The translations under genes and the position numbers were made by a program. Below, in pieces: positions 25,138 through 33,801 of a stretch of DNA of 38,151 nt (position 1 is the stretch's first letter; each line of letters begins with the position of its first letter). The notes beneath the pieces were generated by a model, which was given only the letters and a program-made list of their open reading frames with translations, ran no database searches and had not been told where the DNA came from. Source of the DNA: Paracoccaceae bacterium (GTDB taxonomy: Bacteria; Pseudomonadota; Alphaproteobacteria; Rhodobacterales; Rhodobacteraceae); assembly GCA_028874915.1 (NCBI GenBank), contig JAPPHA010000052.1, positions 1 to 38,151 on the forward strand, written 5' to 3'.

Positions 25138-25452
25138 ATGCCGGCCGGCATCGAGGTCACGAACACCGACCACACTGTTGCTTCCCGAGGCGTTCGCGTT
25201 GCAGCGTTTTTTCGAGCGGGCGTCGGTCGGGCGGACATCGCACGGTCGCCGTCGGAAACCCACGCGGCCTCAAACATTCCGGCAAGATCAAATAGGAGAT
25301 TGCCGAGGGCTGCAACCGACTTATCAAGAACTGCATCATCTGCTGGAACCATCTTTACATGACCCGTCGGTTTGAGGCCGCCGGGTCTCCGGAAGAGCGG
25401 GACAGGCTTCTCGGTATGATCGCAGTTCACTCACCCCAGTGGATTGAATCCG
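25138..25452 (+). pseudogene. Relic of a Tn3-type transposase C-terminus
   Basis: From about 25210 one frame reads VGNPRGLKHSGKIK, then an in-frame TAG at 25293-25295, then EIAEGCNRLIKNCIICWNHL, YMTRRFEAAGSPEERDRLLG and IAVHSPQW. This is the conserved end of Tn3-family DDE transposases ('EIADxCNRLIKNxIICWNYLYLT...SPVAWxHINLxGEYDF'). The final GEYDF region is missing. The upstream ATG at 25138 has a very strong AGGAGGA and may start another truncated gene. No terminal inverted repeats were recognised. Confidence 0.65.
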
Positions 25453-25924
25453 AGTCGCGGCCGCGTGCTCAGGTCGACCGCGATCGGGCGGTGCGCACCG
25501 CGGAGATTTCAAGCTGTCGTTCACGAAGGACCGCTGGCGCCTCGGGTTCACTCCAGGAGCATGGGGCAGGATGCCGGTACCAAAGCTGCCGTTCGGGATG
25601 ATGATCCGGGCTCCAGAACGCCGCAAGTCAATTCCGGTGACGGGTCTGGGACGCACGCAGGCTTATGCCGACGCTCGCAAGGATTCTGAACGGAGTCACG
25701 TGACGGGGATCACACCTGCCGGTGACGGGGCAAGGAAAACCTGCCTCCATGGTCTACCGGCGCCCTTCGGACTTGCCCCGTGGCGAACCCCGATCGTTTC
25801 ATTGCACCCGTTTTCCGGCGGCATTCTTGACCACCACGGCCGCCAGCATTGATAATGACGCAACAACGGCGCGATGGCACGGGTTGCGCGAACTCGGCAA
25901 GCCTCGCACGAAAGGACCAATCAC
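25453..25924 (+). other. Open, partly coding-like stretch of unknown origin
   Basis: One plus-strand frame is open to a stop at about 25852; its first part reads protein-like (GDFKLSFTKDRWRLGFTPGA, KLPFGMMIRAPERRKSIPV), with TGLGRTQAYADARKDSERS after it. It has no start codon with a ribosome site and follows the transposase relic in a different frame. I do not recognise it. It is probably the tail of a truncated gene. Confidence 0.35.
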
Positions 25925-26440
25925 ATGAATGCGCAGACTATGGCTGCGCTTGACAATCTCGACTATGAAAACCTGATGTCGCGGGCAATCGAACTCGCGT
26001 CAAATGCTCGCAAGAAAGGCAACAAACCGTTTGCTGCCCTCCTTGCCGACAGGAATGGCAACATCGTGCCGGAGGCAGAAAACACCGAGTTCACCGAAAA
26101 CGATTTTACCCGCCGTTAGGGGATAAACCTCATGAGCGCGGCATGCCGGAGGTTTCACGCGCGGGAACTTTCCGAACTCGTCATGTGTGTCAGTGCGGAG
26201 CCTTGCGCCATGTGTGCCGGAGCAACATTCTTCGCCGGGGTACGCGCGGTCGTGTTCGGACTCTTCGCCGATTCTCTCGCCGATCTCTGGGCCGTCGAGA
26301 ACCCCAATCCCCATGTTCTCGACATGAGTTGCCGCCAGGTATTCGAAATGTCCGCAACGCATCCGATCACCGTGTTGGGGCCGACTATGGAAGAAGAAGC
26401 GGGCGTACCGCACCTGGGCTACGTCATTCCCGACAAGTAA
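25925..26440 (+). pseudogene. Nucleoside/cytidine-type deaminase with catalytic HAE codons destroyed by a stop
   Basis: The ATG at 25925 has AAAGGA upstream. Residues 1-63 match the N-terminal half of CMP/dCMP-type nucleoside deaminases (AIELASNARKKGNKPFAALL, NTEFTENDFTR). The next three codons, expected to be His-Ala-Glu (zinc ligand and proton shuttle), are CGT-TAG-GGG at 26114-26122, that is Arg-stop-Gly. The same frame then continues perfectly: INLMSAACRRF, the second zinc site SAEPCAMCAGATFFAGVR, and a normal C-terminus to 26440 (VPHLGYVIPDK). Guanine, adenosine and cytosine deaminases share this fold. As it stands only a 64-residue peptide can be made, plus possibly an inactive C-terminal half from the ATG at 26132. 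Confidence 0.85.
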
Positions 26441-27220
26441 CTGAATCGGCGACCGACCGTCATTTTGCTGGATCCCCGGCCGCAGCGCCGAGGATCGCTT
26501 CCGACGTTCCGTTACCGCGACTGCTAGAGCCTGAAAATGGCCACGCATCCCGGAGTCGCGTGCCATGCCTGCCGGCAGGTTGCAGGATTGACCTATTCCT
26601 CCTCCGAAGACACACGGGTTCGTGGATGTCTTCGCCAATTGGCCTGGTATCCTGACAGCATAGAAATGATGATGTTTCGATTGTAACCTGAGGCGGTTTC
26701 CCGTCAGCCGGGTCGAGTACTTTGTCCGCAATAATGACAGGCAACAATCATTCCGGGGAGGAGGGCAGCAACCAATCTATGGCGAGTTCGGACAGACCGA
26801 AAGTACTCCCGCTAGCAGCGAGTTTCCTATGGCGGGCAAATTGGAGTTTGATGATTATTGCCACGAATTAAATTTCAATTGCTACAAGGTCCGTCGGCGG
26901 AGTCCCGGCACCGCTCCCACAAACCATATTGGCATCCTGCCAAGGATTATCCGGGAATCTCACATCATTTCGCGAATTGTGGCGCAACCCCTGATGTTTC
27001 AGACGGTTATCTCTGGTCCTGCCGATTCCGCTCTGACTGCCGACCATCAGATTGATGACGCCGGTGGCGCCTGGGTCAAAAAATCCGGGAAGGAATGGGT
27101 TACAGTTTCAGGCCCGTGAGGGCATAGATTGCCCGCCTACGCCTTGCAAATGTCGAAATCGCAAAAGGCCGTCCTGGTGCCGGCGCGCCGGACAAGCGGT
27201 TAGCAGGCTCGAGCTCCACT
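26441..27220. other. Gene-free right edge of the accessory island
   Basis: 780 bases. Several short open frames exist, for example from 26829 on the plus strand (MAGKLEFDDYCHELNFNCYK), but none has a ribosome site or a recognised family. The sequence is locally less GC-rich than the flanking catabolic cluster. No repeats marking an island end were found by eye. Confidence 0.4.
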
Positions 27221-28714
27221 TCAGAGCCAGTCTCTATAGAAATCGCGCACCGGTTCCATCAAGTCGGATGCCAGGCGTCGAAGCGACGCTTCCGCCTCTG
27301 AATCCGGACGCCCCAGCGCACGTGCAATTTCCTCTTGGACGGCCTGCTGGTCCACCCGCATGAAGCTGCCTTGGTAATAGACCGTCTCGCCGCCGATGAT
27401 AACCGTTTCGACTGCGCCGGCCTTCGCCCGCCGAATGAGGACGTCAATCAGCGGAATTGCCGGATCCTGCCAGGGCCCCGTAACGGTTGCCCAGTCGAGC
27501 AGCACGATATCGGCGGCCATGCCGGGCGCCAATCGCCCAATCCGGCCGGCAAATGGTGTCGTTACGGCACCGTGTTCGGTGGCCATGCGCAGGATGTCGG
27601 TCGCCCTGGGACTGGGTGCGTCGTGGCCTGCCGGCCGGTGCAGCGTCAAGGCGAGTCGCATCTCCTGAAGCATGTCGCGATCATCGTTGATGCCCGCCTC
27701 GTCGATGCCCAGCGCAACACGCACGCCGCGGGCCAGAAAGGCGTTCAGGTTAACCGTGCCGCTCTTTAGCCGGAGATTGGATGAACAATTGTGGCAAAGG
27801 CACCCGCCCCGATCCGAAAGCAGTTCTATATCCTCGCCAGACATCCAGACGCCGTGCCCGATTGTGAGCTGCGGTCCGACCAGGCCGAAACGGTCTATGA
27901 AGGCCAGCGCCGAACCACCGGTTCGGCGACGCGCGTATTCGGCTTGATAGGGTGTTTCGAGGAGGTGCATGTGAACAGGCGCCCCCGTGTCCTCGGCCAT
28001 ACGCGCGGCACCCTCGAGTGCGGCGTCGGACAACCAGTGGAGGTTCGAAGGCGCGATCTGGATACCGATCAGGTCCGTTTCGGCCCAACGCGCGCGAAGT
28101 GCGTGAAAAACGTCAATTTGAGCCTCGAACGGCAGTGCGAAGTTCGAGAGATAGGCTGCCGCCGGCCCGCGAAGGGCGGCTGGAAGCGACGCCACAAAGA
28201 CTTCGTCGGCGTCGTAGATCATCCGGTTCTGATCGCGCAGGGCGAACGAGTATGACGCCCGCATTCCGATCTCGGTGTAAGAGCTGATGACCGCTTCGGC
28301 GCGGGCGAGAACGGCATCGGCATCACCGGGCGCGCGGCTGTGCAAATGCTGCACCGTCGTGACACCCGAAGCAACCATCTCGAACGCCGAGAACAGCGTG
28401 TCGAGACGCGGATCGACGTCGCGCATGACGAGCCGTTCGGGAAACCAAAGTTCGAGAGGCTGGTCCCGGGCGCCAAGTTGGAACGGCGTCAGCCCGACGT
28501 GATGATGTGCGTTGATGAGGCCAGGAATCGCAACCCGGCCGCGGCCGCCGACCACCCTTGCCTCGGGATAATCGCGCCGAAGCGAGCGCGCCTCCCCGAC
28601 TAAGGCAATTTTGCCGGCCTCAATCAGTATGGCCGCGTCTTCGAGAATCTCAGGGACTCCGTCGGCGGCAAACCCGCACACAATGCGATCGGCGACGACC
28701 AGCGTCTGTTTCAA
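27221..28714 (-). CDS. Metal-dependent amidohydrolase (TRZ/ATZ, cytosine-deaminase-like)
   Basis: 497 residues from a TTG at 28714 that overlaps the racemase-family stop (TTGA); the longer upstream frame is inside that gene. A small N-terminal beta-sandwich leads into the TIM barrel. Metal ligands are GLINAHHHVG (the HxH, 70 and 72), VHMHLLETP, IGHGVW and the Asp of ALGIDEAG; the following DMLQEMRLAL is typical of chlorohydrolase, SAH deaminase and 8-oxoguanine deaminase-type enzymes. The reaction would be deamination or hydrolysis of a ring C-N bond. It is the last gene of a minus-strand catabolic run with the racemase-family and allantoinase-like proteins, which suggests a cyclic ureide or nucleobase-like substrate. 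Confidence 0.9.
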   Translation of the reverse strand: MKQTLVVADRIVCGFAADGVPEILEDAAILIEAGKIALVGEARSLRRDYPEARVVGGRGRVAIPGLINAHHHVGLTPFQLGARDQPLELWFPERLVMRDVDPRLDTLFSAFEMVASGVTTVQHLHSRAPGDADAVLARAEAVISSYTEIGMRASYSFALRDQNRMIYDADEVFVASLPAALRGPAAAYLSNFALPFEAQIDVFHALRARWAETDLIGIQIAPSNLHWLSDAALEGAARMAEDTGAPVHMHLLETPYQAEYARRRTGGSALAFIDRFGLVGPQLTIGHGVWMSGEDIELLSDRGGCLCHNCSSNLRLKSGTVNLNAFLARGVRVALGIDEAGINDDRDMLQEMRLALTLHRPAGHDAPSPRATDILRMATEHGAVTTPFAGRIGRLAPGMAADIVLLDWATVTGPWQDPAIPLIDVLIRRAKAGAVETVIIGGETVYYQGSFMRVDQQAVQEEIARALGRPDSEAEASLRRLASDLMEPVRDFYRDWL

Positions 28715-29364
28715 ACCGGGATCTCCGCGCCAAGGCGAAGCAACGACAGGCGCACAGCTGCCGGAACCGGCTCGACAAGTGGGACTGGCGCCGCCGCGGA
28801 CAATGCTCTGGCGGCCATTGCGAGTGGGCCACCGCCGATGACGACCGCCTCGACACGCCCGCTGTCGGCAGCGCAACGGATCGCCCTGGCAAGTGCAGCC
28901 TCAAGCGCGGCGGCGTCGGCGGTGAGCGCCGTCGGATCGTCGTCGGTCGTCCAGGTCCCTGCAAACCTCAGATGTCCGTAACGGGCGGCGGTCGACGCAA
29001 TGCGCGGGGCAAGCTTTGGTGTTGTCGTGACCACTGCGAACGGTCGCCCGTTCACACCGGCCTCGGCCATGCCCGCCTCCGCAATGCCCGTCACCGGCAC
29101 GTCGAGCGCGGCGCGAAGCGCGGCGAGTCCGGGATCGCTGAAAGCCGCGACAATGACGGCGTCGGCCGCCGAAAGTGAGGGCGCGAGCGCGGCGACCGCT
29201 TTCGCGGCCCGGTCGAACGCTCCGGGCTCAGTGATAAGCGGAACGCCGAAGCGGGCTGTATGCCCCTCGACCCGCGCCTGCGCGCCCGCCACTTCGGCGG
29301 CAATTGAGACCATTGCCGCTGTCGTCCCTGCGTTGGTATTCGGATTGACAAGCGCAATCTTCAT
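28711..29364 (-). CDS. Asp/Glu/hydantoin racemase-family protein lacking the catalytic cysteines
   Basis: 217 residues, normal for the family. It starts MKIALVNPNTNAGTTAAM, the classic N-terminus. In active hydantoin or allantoin racemases two Cys act as acid and base, one in 'C-F-G-D-P-G-L' and one in 'G-C-A-G-M'. Here these positions read VAAFSDPGL (71-80 region) and IGGGPLAM (177-183), so both Cys appear replaced. The only Cys (164) is elsewhere. Either the enzyme catalyses a different reaction or it is a binding or decarboxylase-like variant. Its stop overlaps the amidohydrolase TTG, so the two are translationally coupled and likely act in the same pathway. Confidence 0.85.
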   Translation of the reverse strand: MKIALVNPNTNAGTTAAMVSIAAEVAGAQARVEGHTARFGVPLITEPGAFDRAAKAVAALAPSLSAADAVIVAAFSDPGLAALRAALDVPVTGIAEAGMAEAGVNGRPFAVVTTTPKLAPRIASTAARYGHLRFAGTWTTDDDPTALTADAAALEAALARAIRCAADSGRVEAVVIGGGPLAMAARALSAAAPVPLVEPVPAAVRLSLLRLGAEIPV

Positions 29365-29800
29365 GACACGGAGAGGGCCGGCGCACCAGTGATGTCATAC
29401 CGCCGTGCGATCCACCGAAGGTCACGCTTTCGGGCCAATCCGCCACACTTGTAGGGCAAAGCGATCAGCCACGAGGTTCCGCGACAGGGAAGACCATCTT
29501 CGTTACTATTTGAGGCACAGCGGCTCGCCCGCTTGGCAAGAAATCCCTTTGTCCAATTGCAGCCGGCGCTGCGGCTCATGAATCCTCGCGGAAGCGTCCC
29601 TGCGACCCGCGGGATTGTGGCCGCGGCGCGGTCGAGATCCGCTGCCAACAAAAAGAGCCGCCTGGATACCGCGATCCCGCTGCTCCTTCGCCGGCCGGCA
29701 TGCGCCGGCCCGCGGTCCGTATGCGCGGCAACCGCTGGCCGCGAACCGATTGGCCAGGTCATGTCCGGCCATGCGCCGCTATGGACCACGAGGTTGCAGG
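29365..29800. other. Gap inside the minus-strand catabolic run
   Basis: 436 bases between the deacetylase stop and the racemase-family start. Open frames on both strands are Arg/Ala-rich and not protein-like. It could hold an internal promoter or the remains of a lost gene; nothing specific is seen. Confidence 0.4.
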
Positions 29801-30778
29801 TCATGCGGGACGCCCTTCCTCGGGTGCAAAGTCGGGCGGGCACCGTCGCGGCATCCATTCCGGCAGTCCCAGTCCCGTGCGCCAAGCCCGCGCGATCTCA
29901 GCCCGCGTTGCGAACCAGACGCCCTCCCGAGACAGGGCATGATCGAGAAACGCTTCGAGGCCGCCGATCCGTGCTGGCCGTCCTATGATCCGCGTGTGCA
30001 GTCCGATTGACAGCATGCGCGGGGCCGACGCGCCTTCGAGCCAGAGGTGCTCGAAAGCGGCGATGCAGTAGCGTGCAAAGTCTTCACCGAAGACAAAGCC
30101 GCCGCCGTTGTAGAAGCGCATGTCGTTGGAATCGAAGGCATACGGCAACACGACGTGCGGGCCCTCCCTGGTATCGACCATGTAGGGCAAATCGTCGTTA
30201 TAGGCGTTGCTGTCGTAAAGAAAACCGCCCTGCTCAATGAGCAGGGCGCGCGTGGCGAGCGAGGTCGCGGACCGCGTGTGCCAGCCGACGGGCGGCGCTC
30301 CAGCGGCACGGGCGATGGCCTCGACCGTACGCGCGATCGCACGGCGTTCCGTTAACTCGTCCATGTGCACGTGCCGCTCCCAACGCCATCCATGGGCGGC
30401 GACCTCATGACCATCAGCAACAGCATCAGCGGCGATCCAAGGCGTCGTCGCCACAGCGCGGCCGCAGGCATTCAGCGTTGCGGGAATCCCGCGCCCGCGC
30501 AGCACGTTCCGGATCCGGGGCCAACCCGCGCGCGGCCCGTACTCGAAATGGCTCTCCATGCACAGATCCCGGTCGCCTTCGATCGCCTCGACCACCTCGT
30601 AGATATGCTCGTTGCGCTCATCGCCCGCTCCCAGGGCCAGTTCGGCCCCTTCTTCGACGTTTACGACGATCGAGACAGCCAGACGCGCGTCCCCCGGCCA
30701 GCGGATGGCCGGAGCTCCGCGGCGATAGCCTTCGAAATCGCGCCGGTTCACGCCGACCCCACGGCGTTCATGAACCAT
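29801..30778 (-). CDS. Allantoinase-like polysaccharide deacetylase-family hydrolase (PuuE-like)
   Basis: 325 residues from the ATG at 30778; a GTG at 30751 (after GGGG) giving VNRRDFEGYR is equally plausible. The NodB-homology fold is clear: EEGAELALGAGDE near the start, EYGPRAGWPRIRNVLRGRGI, DGHEVAAHGWRWERH, PVGWHTRSATSLATRALL, YDSNAYNDDLPYMVD, AFDSNDMRFYNG and MLSIGLHTRIIGRPARI. These segments match the PuuE group of cofactor-independent allantoinases rather than chitin or peptidoglycan deacetylases. Known members open the hydantoin ring of allantoin. With a racemase-family protein and an amidohydrolase next to it, a hydantoin- or ureide-like intermediate is likely. It has no signal peptide, so it acts in the cytoplasm. 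Confidence 0.88.
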   Translation of the reverse strand: MVHERRGVGVNRRDFEGYRRGAPAIRWPGDARLAVSIVVNVEEGAELALGAGDERNEHIYEVVEAIEGDRDLCMESHFEYGPRAGWPRIRNVLRGRGIPATLNACGRAVATTPWIAADAVADGHEVAAHGWRWERHVHMDELTERRAIARTVEAIARAAGAPPVGWHTRSATSLATRALLIEQGGFLYDSNAYNDDLPYMVDTREGPHVVLPYAFDSNDMRFYNGGGFVFGEDFARYCIAAFEHLWLEGASAPRMLSIGLHTRIIGRPARIGGLEAFLDHALSREGVWFATRAEIARAWRTGLGLPEWMPRRCPPDFAPEEGRPA

Positions 30779-30839
30779 TTGCAAGAACGGTGATGGCGGG
30801 CCGCGAACAACAAAGGCGCCGCCCGGAAATTCTCAATAG

Positions 30840-31862
30840 TCATGACGCGACCTCGTGATAGCGATCGAACGCCGCCCGCGCTGCTTCGCGATCCGCCGGA
30901 AGCGCCCCGTCGGCGCCAAACGCCGCCACGATCCGCGCCGCCGAGATTGCCCCGAACCGCGCCGCCGCCACTGCGTCGCCGGTTTCAACAAGCCCGGCAA
31001 GGAACCCGCCGGAGAAGCTGTCTCCCGCCCCGGTCGGATCGACCGTATGCGTGGAAACCGCTGGCACCTCCACCGCGACGCCAGTTCCCCGATCCCGGAC
31101 CAGCACACCTTTCGGACCCAGTTTCACCGCGACCACGCCGGGGCAGCGTGAGGCAAGTTCGGCCAGCGCGTCTTCAAGGCCGGCGCCGGGAACGAGCGCC
31201 CGCAGCTCAACTTCGCTCGGCAGGAAGGCGTCAAGGCGAGCGAGAATCGGCGCAATCTCATCCAGCCGACGGGCGGCAAGCTGATATCCCGGATCCGCAG
31301 TGATGCGAGTCCCGCCGGCCGCGAAATGGTCAAGCATTGTCAACATCACATCGGGCTGGCTAGGCGCAAGGTGGACGCCGCGGGCCTTACGCCACTCCGG
31401 TGGGATCTGGGCAGGTGTCAGCGGGTGGCGATCGCGAAAACCGGAATAGCTGATCTCGCCCGAGGTATCGCGCTCAGAAAGTGTCGTGCGCCAGCGTTCA
31501 ACCTCGCGCGAACTCAGGCGGTCGGGGGGAAAGCCGGCCTTTTCCAGAGCCGCGGGCGGGCTTTTCAGCCCCTCATCACGATTGCCGCCGGCATCATAGA
31601 TGAACCAGTCGCAGGATTCGAGCCGTTCATCAAACCATCGAACCCCTCCAAGATCGACGCCGCCGGCCTCAAGACGCTTGAGCGCTGCGCGGGGATAGCT
31701 TTCGACCGCCGCGCTCACCAGCCCTGCGCTCGGCCGCCACATCAGCAAACCGACGGCCGAATAGGCCCCGTTTCCCCCTGCCTGTTCAAGAGCGACAGTC
31801 CCGTCAGCCGCTACGACATTGTCGACCGTCAGGCCCCCGACCGCAACAAGATCAGGATTCAC
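30840..31862 (-). CDS. PfkB-family carbohydrate kinase
   Basis: 340 residues from a GTG at 31862, one base after the SIS-gene stop, with GGAGG five bases upstream; this start replaces longer readings that overlap the SIS gene. The fold begins NPDLVAVGGLTVDNVV and has the PfkB first motif in EQAGGNGAYSAVGL, and the C-terminal signature DPTGAGDSFSGGFLAGL with the catalytic Asp in GAGD. Ribokinase, fructokinase, FrlD (fructoselysine 6-kinase) and pseudouridine kinase belong here. Adjacent to a double-SIS deglycase-like gene it most resembles the FrlD/FrlB arrangement, so phosphorylation of an Amadori-type conjugate is the favoured idea. A plain sugar or nucleoside kinase is possible. Confidence 0.88.
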   Translation of the reverse strand: MNPDLVAVGGLTVDNVVAADGTVALEQAGGNGAYSAVGLLMWRPSAGLVSAAVESYPRAALKRLEAGGVDLGGVRWFDERLESCDWFIYDAGGNRDEGLKSPPAALEKAGFPPDRLSSREVERWRTTLSERDTSGEISYSGFRDRHPLTPAQIPPEWRKARGVHLAPSQPDVMLTMLDHFAAGGTRITADPGYQLAARRLDEIAPILARLDAFLPSEVELRALVPGAGLEDALAELASRCPGVVAVKLGPKGVLVRDRGTGVAVEVPAVSTHTVDPTGAGDSFSGGFLAGLVETGDAVAAARFGAISAARIVAAFGADGALPADREAARAAFDRYHEVAS

Positions 31863-31863
31863 T

Positions 31864-32976
31864 TCAACCTCCGAGCCTCGGTGCTCCAAGGCCGATAGCA
31901 TCACGTTCGACCGCGGCGTGGTATCCGAAAAGGTGCAGCGGCACGCAATAGACAACGGGTCGGGTCTCCTCGGCCACCTCGGGAAGGTGCCAAGCAACGT
32001 CTGCGACCTCGGAGATCTCGGTCTCGCCCTCAGGAACGAGCGCTACGCAGAATCCCCCGATGCCACGGCTCATAATTGCGGTCTCGAGCGCACGGACATG
32101 GCTTGCTCTGTCGGGCGCTATGAGAAAGAGCGGATCGCCGGCCTTTTGCGTGCGGTAATGGTGATATTCCTCCAACTGCAATGCGTATGCGTGAATCGGC
32201 GCCAGTTCCCCGAGCTTGGCGGAACCGACTTCAGCTGCCGCAAGGTAAGGACCGGCGCCGGTCAGAAGAACGAGGTCGGCGCGTGCAAGGCGGCGAGCCA
32301 CCTCTTGCGCGGGGCCGTAGAATCGCTGCGCCACCGCGTCAACCTGACCGGGCAGGTCCTCGAGCGCAGTGCGTAAAGCCGAGGCGTCATCGCCTCGCGC
32401 CTCGACCACGGACGCGGTCAGCGCGAGCATCAACGCCATCGCCGCTGTGCTCGATTGTGTGGGCCAACCGGCGCGCGTCGCGCGGATATGCAGTGCAACC
32501 TGGAACTCCTCCATCAACGGAGATCCGAGCGTGTTCGATAACCCGATGGTATAGGCACCGCGCGCGGCGGCGCCTTTCAGCCCGTCGATCACCGGCTTGG
32601 TCTTGCCGCTCGAACTGAGGCCGATCACCACCGTGTCGGCGTCGATGGCTTCGAGCCCATAGGTGGCAAAGTCGAACGCCTCGCAAGGCTCGGCCGTGGC
32701 GCCGAGAAAACGTTCCATGGCATGGCGCACTGCGGTCCCCGCAATCCAGCTGTCGCCGCAACCGACCATCGCGATCTTCCGGATCGACCGGTTCGCAAGT
32801 TCGCCGCCAATCAAGGCCAAACGCTCAGCGTTGGTCGCAAGCGTCGCGCTAATCGCTTCGCCCTGCGTCATCATCTCTGTCTTGGTGAGTGCGATGCGGC
32901 GCAATCTTTCCGGATCTCCCGGCGCGTCGGACGATGGCTCGTGTCGAATCTCACGCATTCGCTGGTCGAAATTCAT
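31864..32976 (-). CDS. Double-SIS-domain sugar isomerase/deglycase (FrlB/GlmS-C-like)
   Basis: 370 residues from the ATG at 32976 (MNFDQRMREIRHE) with GAGGAG upstream; the open frame extends 140 codons further but without a start context. The first SIS domain has MVGCGDSWIAG and VIGLSSSGKTKPVI with the phosphosugar-binding SSSGKT; the second has LTGAGPYLAAAEVGSAKLGE and LEEYHHYR, the counterpart of the catalytic GELKHG loop. There is no glutaminase domain, which separates it from GlmS and fits FrlB (fructoselysine-6-P deglycase) or AgaS-type proteins. It is first in a minus-strand run with PfkB, allantoinase-like, racemase-family and amidohydrolase genes, and divergent from an ABC importer. 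Confidence 0.88.
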   Translation of the reverse strand: MNFDQRMREIRHEPSSDAPGDPERLRRIALTKTEMMTQGEAISATLATNAERLALIGGELANRSIRKIAMVGCGDSWIAGTAVRHAMERFLGATAEPCEAFDFATYGLEAIDADTVVIGLSSSGKTKPVIDGLKGAAARGAYTIGLSNTLGSPLMEEFQVALHIRATRAGWPTQSSTAAMALMLALTASVVEARGDDASALRTALEDLPGQVDAVAQRFYGPAQEVARRLARADLVLLTGAGPYLAAAEVGSAKLGELAPIHAYALQLEEYHHYRTQKAGDPLFLIAPDRASHVRALETAIMSRGIGGFCVALVPEGETEISEVADVAWHLPEVAEETRPVVYCVPLHLFGYHAAVERDAIGLGAPRLGG

Positions 32977-33801
32977 GTCGATGTGCTCCTCGGCGCAACT
33001 GATGCGTTTGCGAGAAGTGTATCGCGCAGACGCATCTTTCGGAATCTGATGGTTGACAATAAAACGCAAGCCCGCATTGAGCACCCCGAAAATGAGCGAT
33101 GCCGATCTATCCGGCGAGTCGGCCGTGAAGAACCGCTCAAGTCCCGGCCACTTGACGAGCACAAGTTGTATCCGGGGCGAAGCGATTTCGGCTCGGCCTG
33201 GGCGCCGCTTGCGCCCCCCGGAACTTGCCGAACCGGTTCTTTGGCAAGGCAATCGGAGTCGCGGAAGGCTCCCGTACTGCCAACTCCGGAATGGCGAAAC
33301 GGTCAACCCCGAAGCGGCAACCGCCGCACTGGCAATGGTGCTTGCGCTGCCCGGGGAACCGCGTGGCGTTGTCGTCATCACGAGCAGACCTGACACTGTC
33401 GTTTCCGTTGCAGATTACGTTTGCATGACCGTAATTGTAATTGGCGGAACGATCAGGAAAACCAGACAGAATTCGCGCTCGCGTCCGCTCGTCTCGCCTT
33501 TCGCCGATCATTTGCGCGCACAGGCCAGCACCGGCTGCGCCCAAATTCGAGAGGCGAGGCGAACTTGACTCAATTGGCCCAGCCGCGGACGCGAATCTCC
33601 CCCAAAGGCGAGGTGTCCTCGGTGGTCGCCGCTGGCAGCGCCGGTGCAACAAAGACGGGCAGGGCCGCGCGCCATCCTTCCTGTTCCAGAAACTCTTTCA
33701 AAGAATTCCGCAATAATGTTACAAGCGCGCAGGGGGCTGAGTCTTGGGCGACTGCCCGCCAGGTTCTCCCCGCAAATGTAAAGTCATGGGAGGAGAATAC
33801 T
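32977..33801. other. Divergent regulatory region of the catabolic cluster
   Basis: 825 bases between the SIS gene and the binding-protein gene. On the minus strand, TTCCGA and TACACT at 17-base spacing lie just upstream of the SIS start. Open frames on both strands (for example plus 33053-33568) are not recognisable. A regulator gene would be expected for such a cluster but none intact is seen. The length suggests a lost gene. Confidence 0.45.
33694..33704. promoter_or_regulatory. Palindrome TCTTTCAAAGA, possible operator
   Basis: A perfect 11-base palindrome centred on C, with partial symmetry continuing outward (GAA on the left, TTC on the right), about 100 bases before the binding-protein start. 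It may be the binding site of a cluster-specific regulator. Judged by eye only. Confidence 0.3.

Noticed and set aside
25293-26119. In-frame TAG codons in the transposase relic and the deaminase as possible amber recoding
   Set aside because: TAG ends normal genes here (Fic at 1543, long-loop permease at 10368), and the deaminase also loses its flanking His and Glu, so these are decay lesions rather than recoded codons.
20965-29410. Similar phrases TTCGGTGG...GATCG-ACGGCGGTATG at about 20972-21000 (plus) and 29385-29420 (minus)
   Set aside because: About 25 matching bases with gaps in GC-rich DNA, no shared protein context; probably chance.
33053-33568. Plus-strand 171-codon open frame in the divergent region as a regulator gene
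   Set aside because: No helix-turn-helix or other recognisable motif and no ribosome site; Arg/Pro-rich shadow-like composition.
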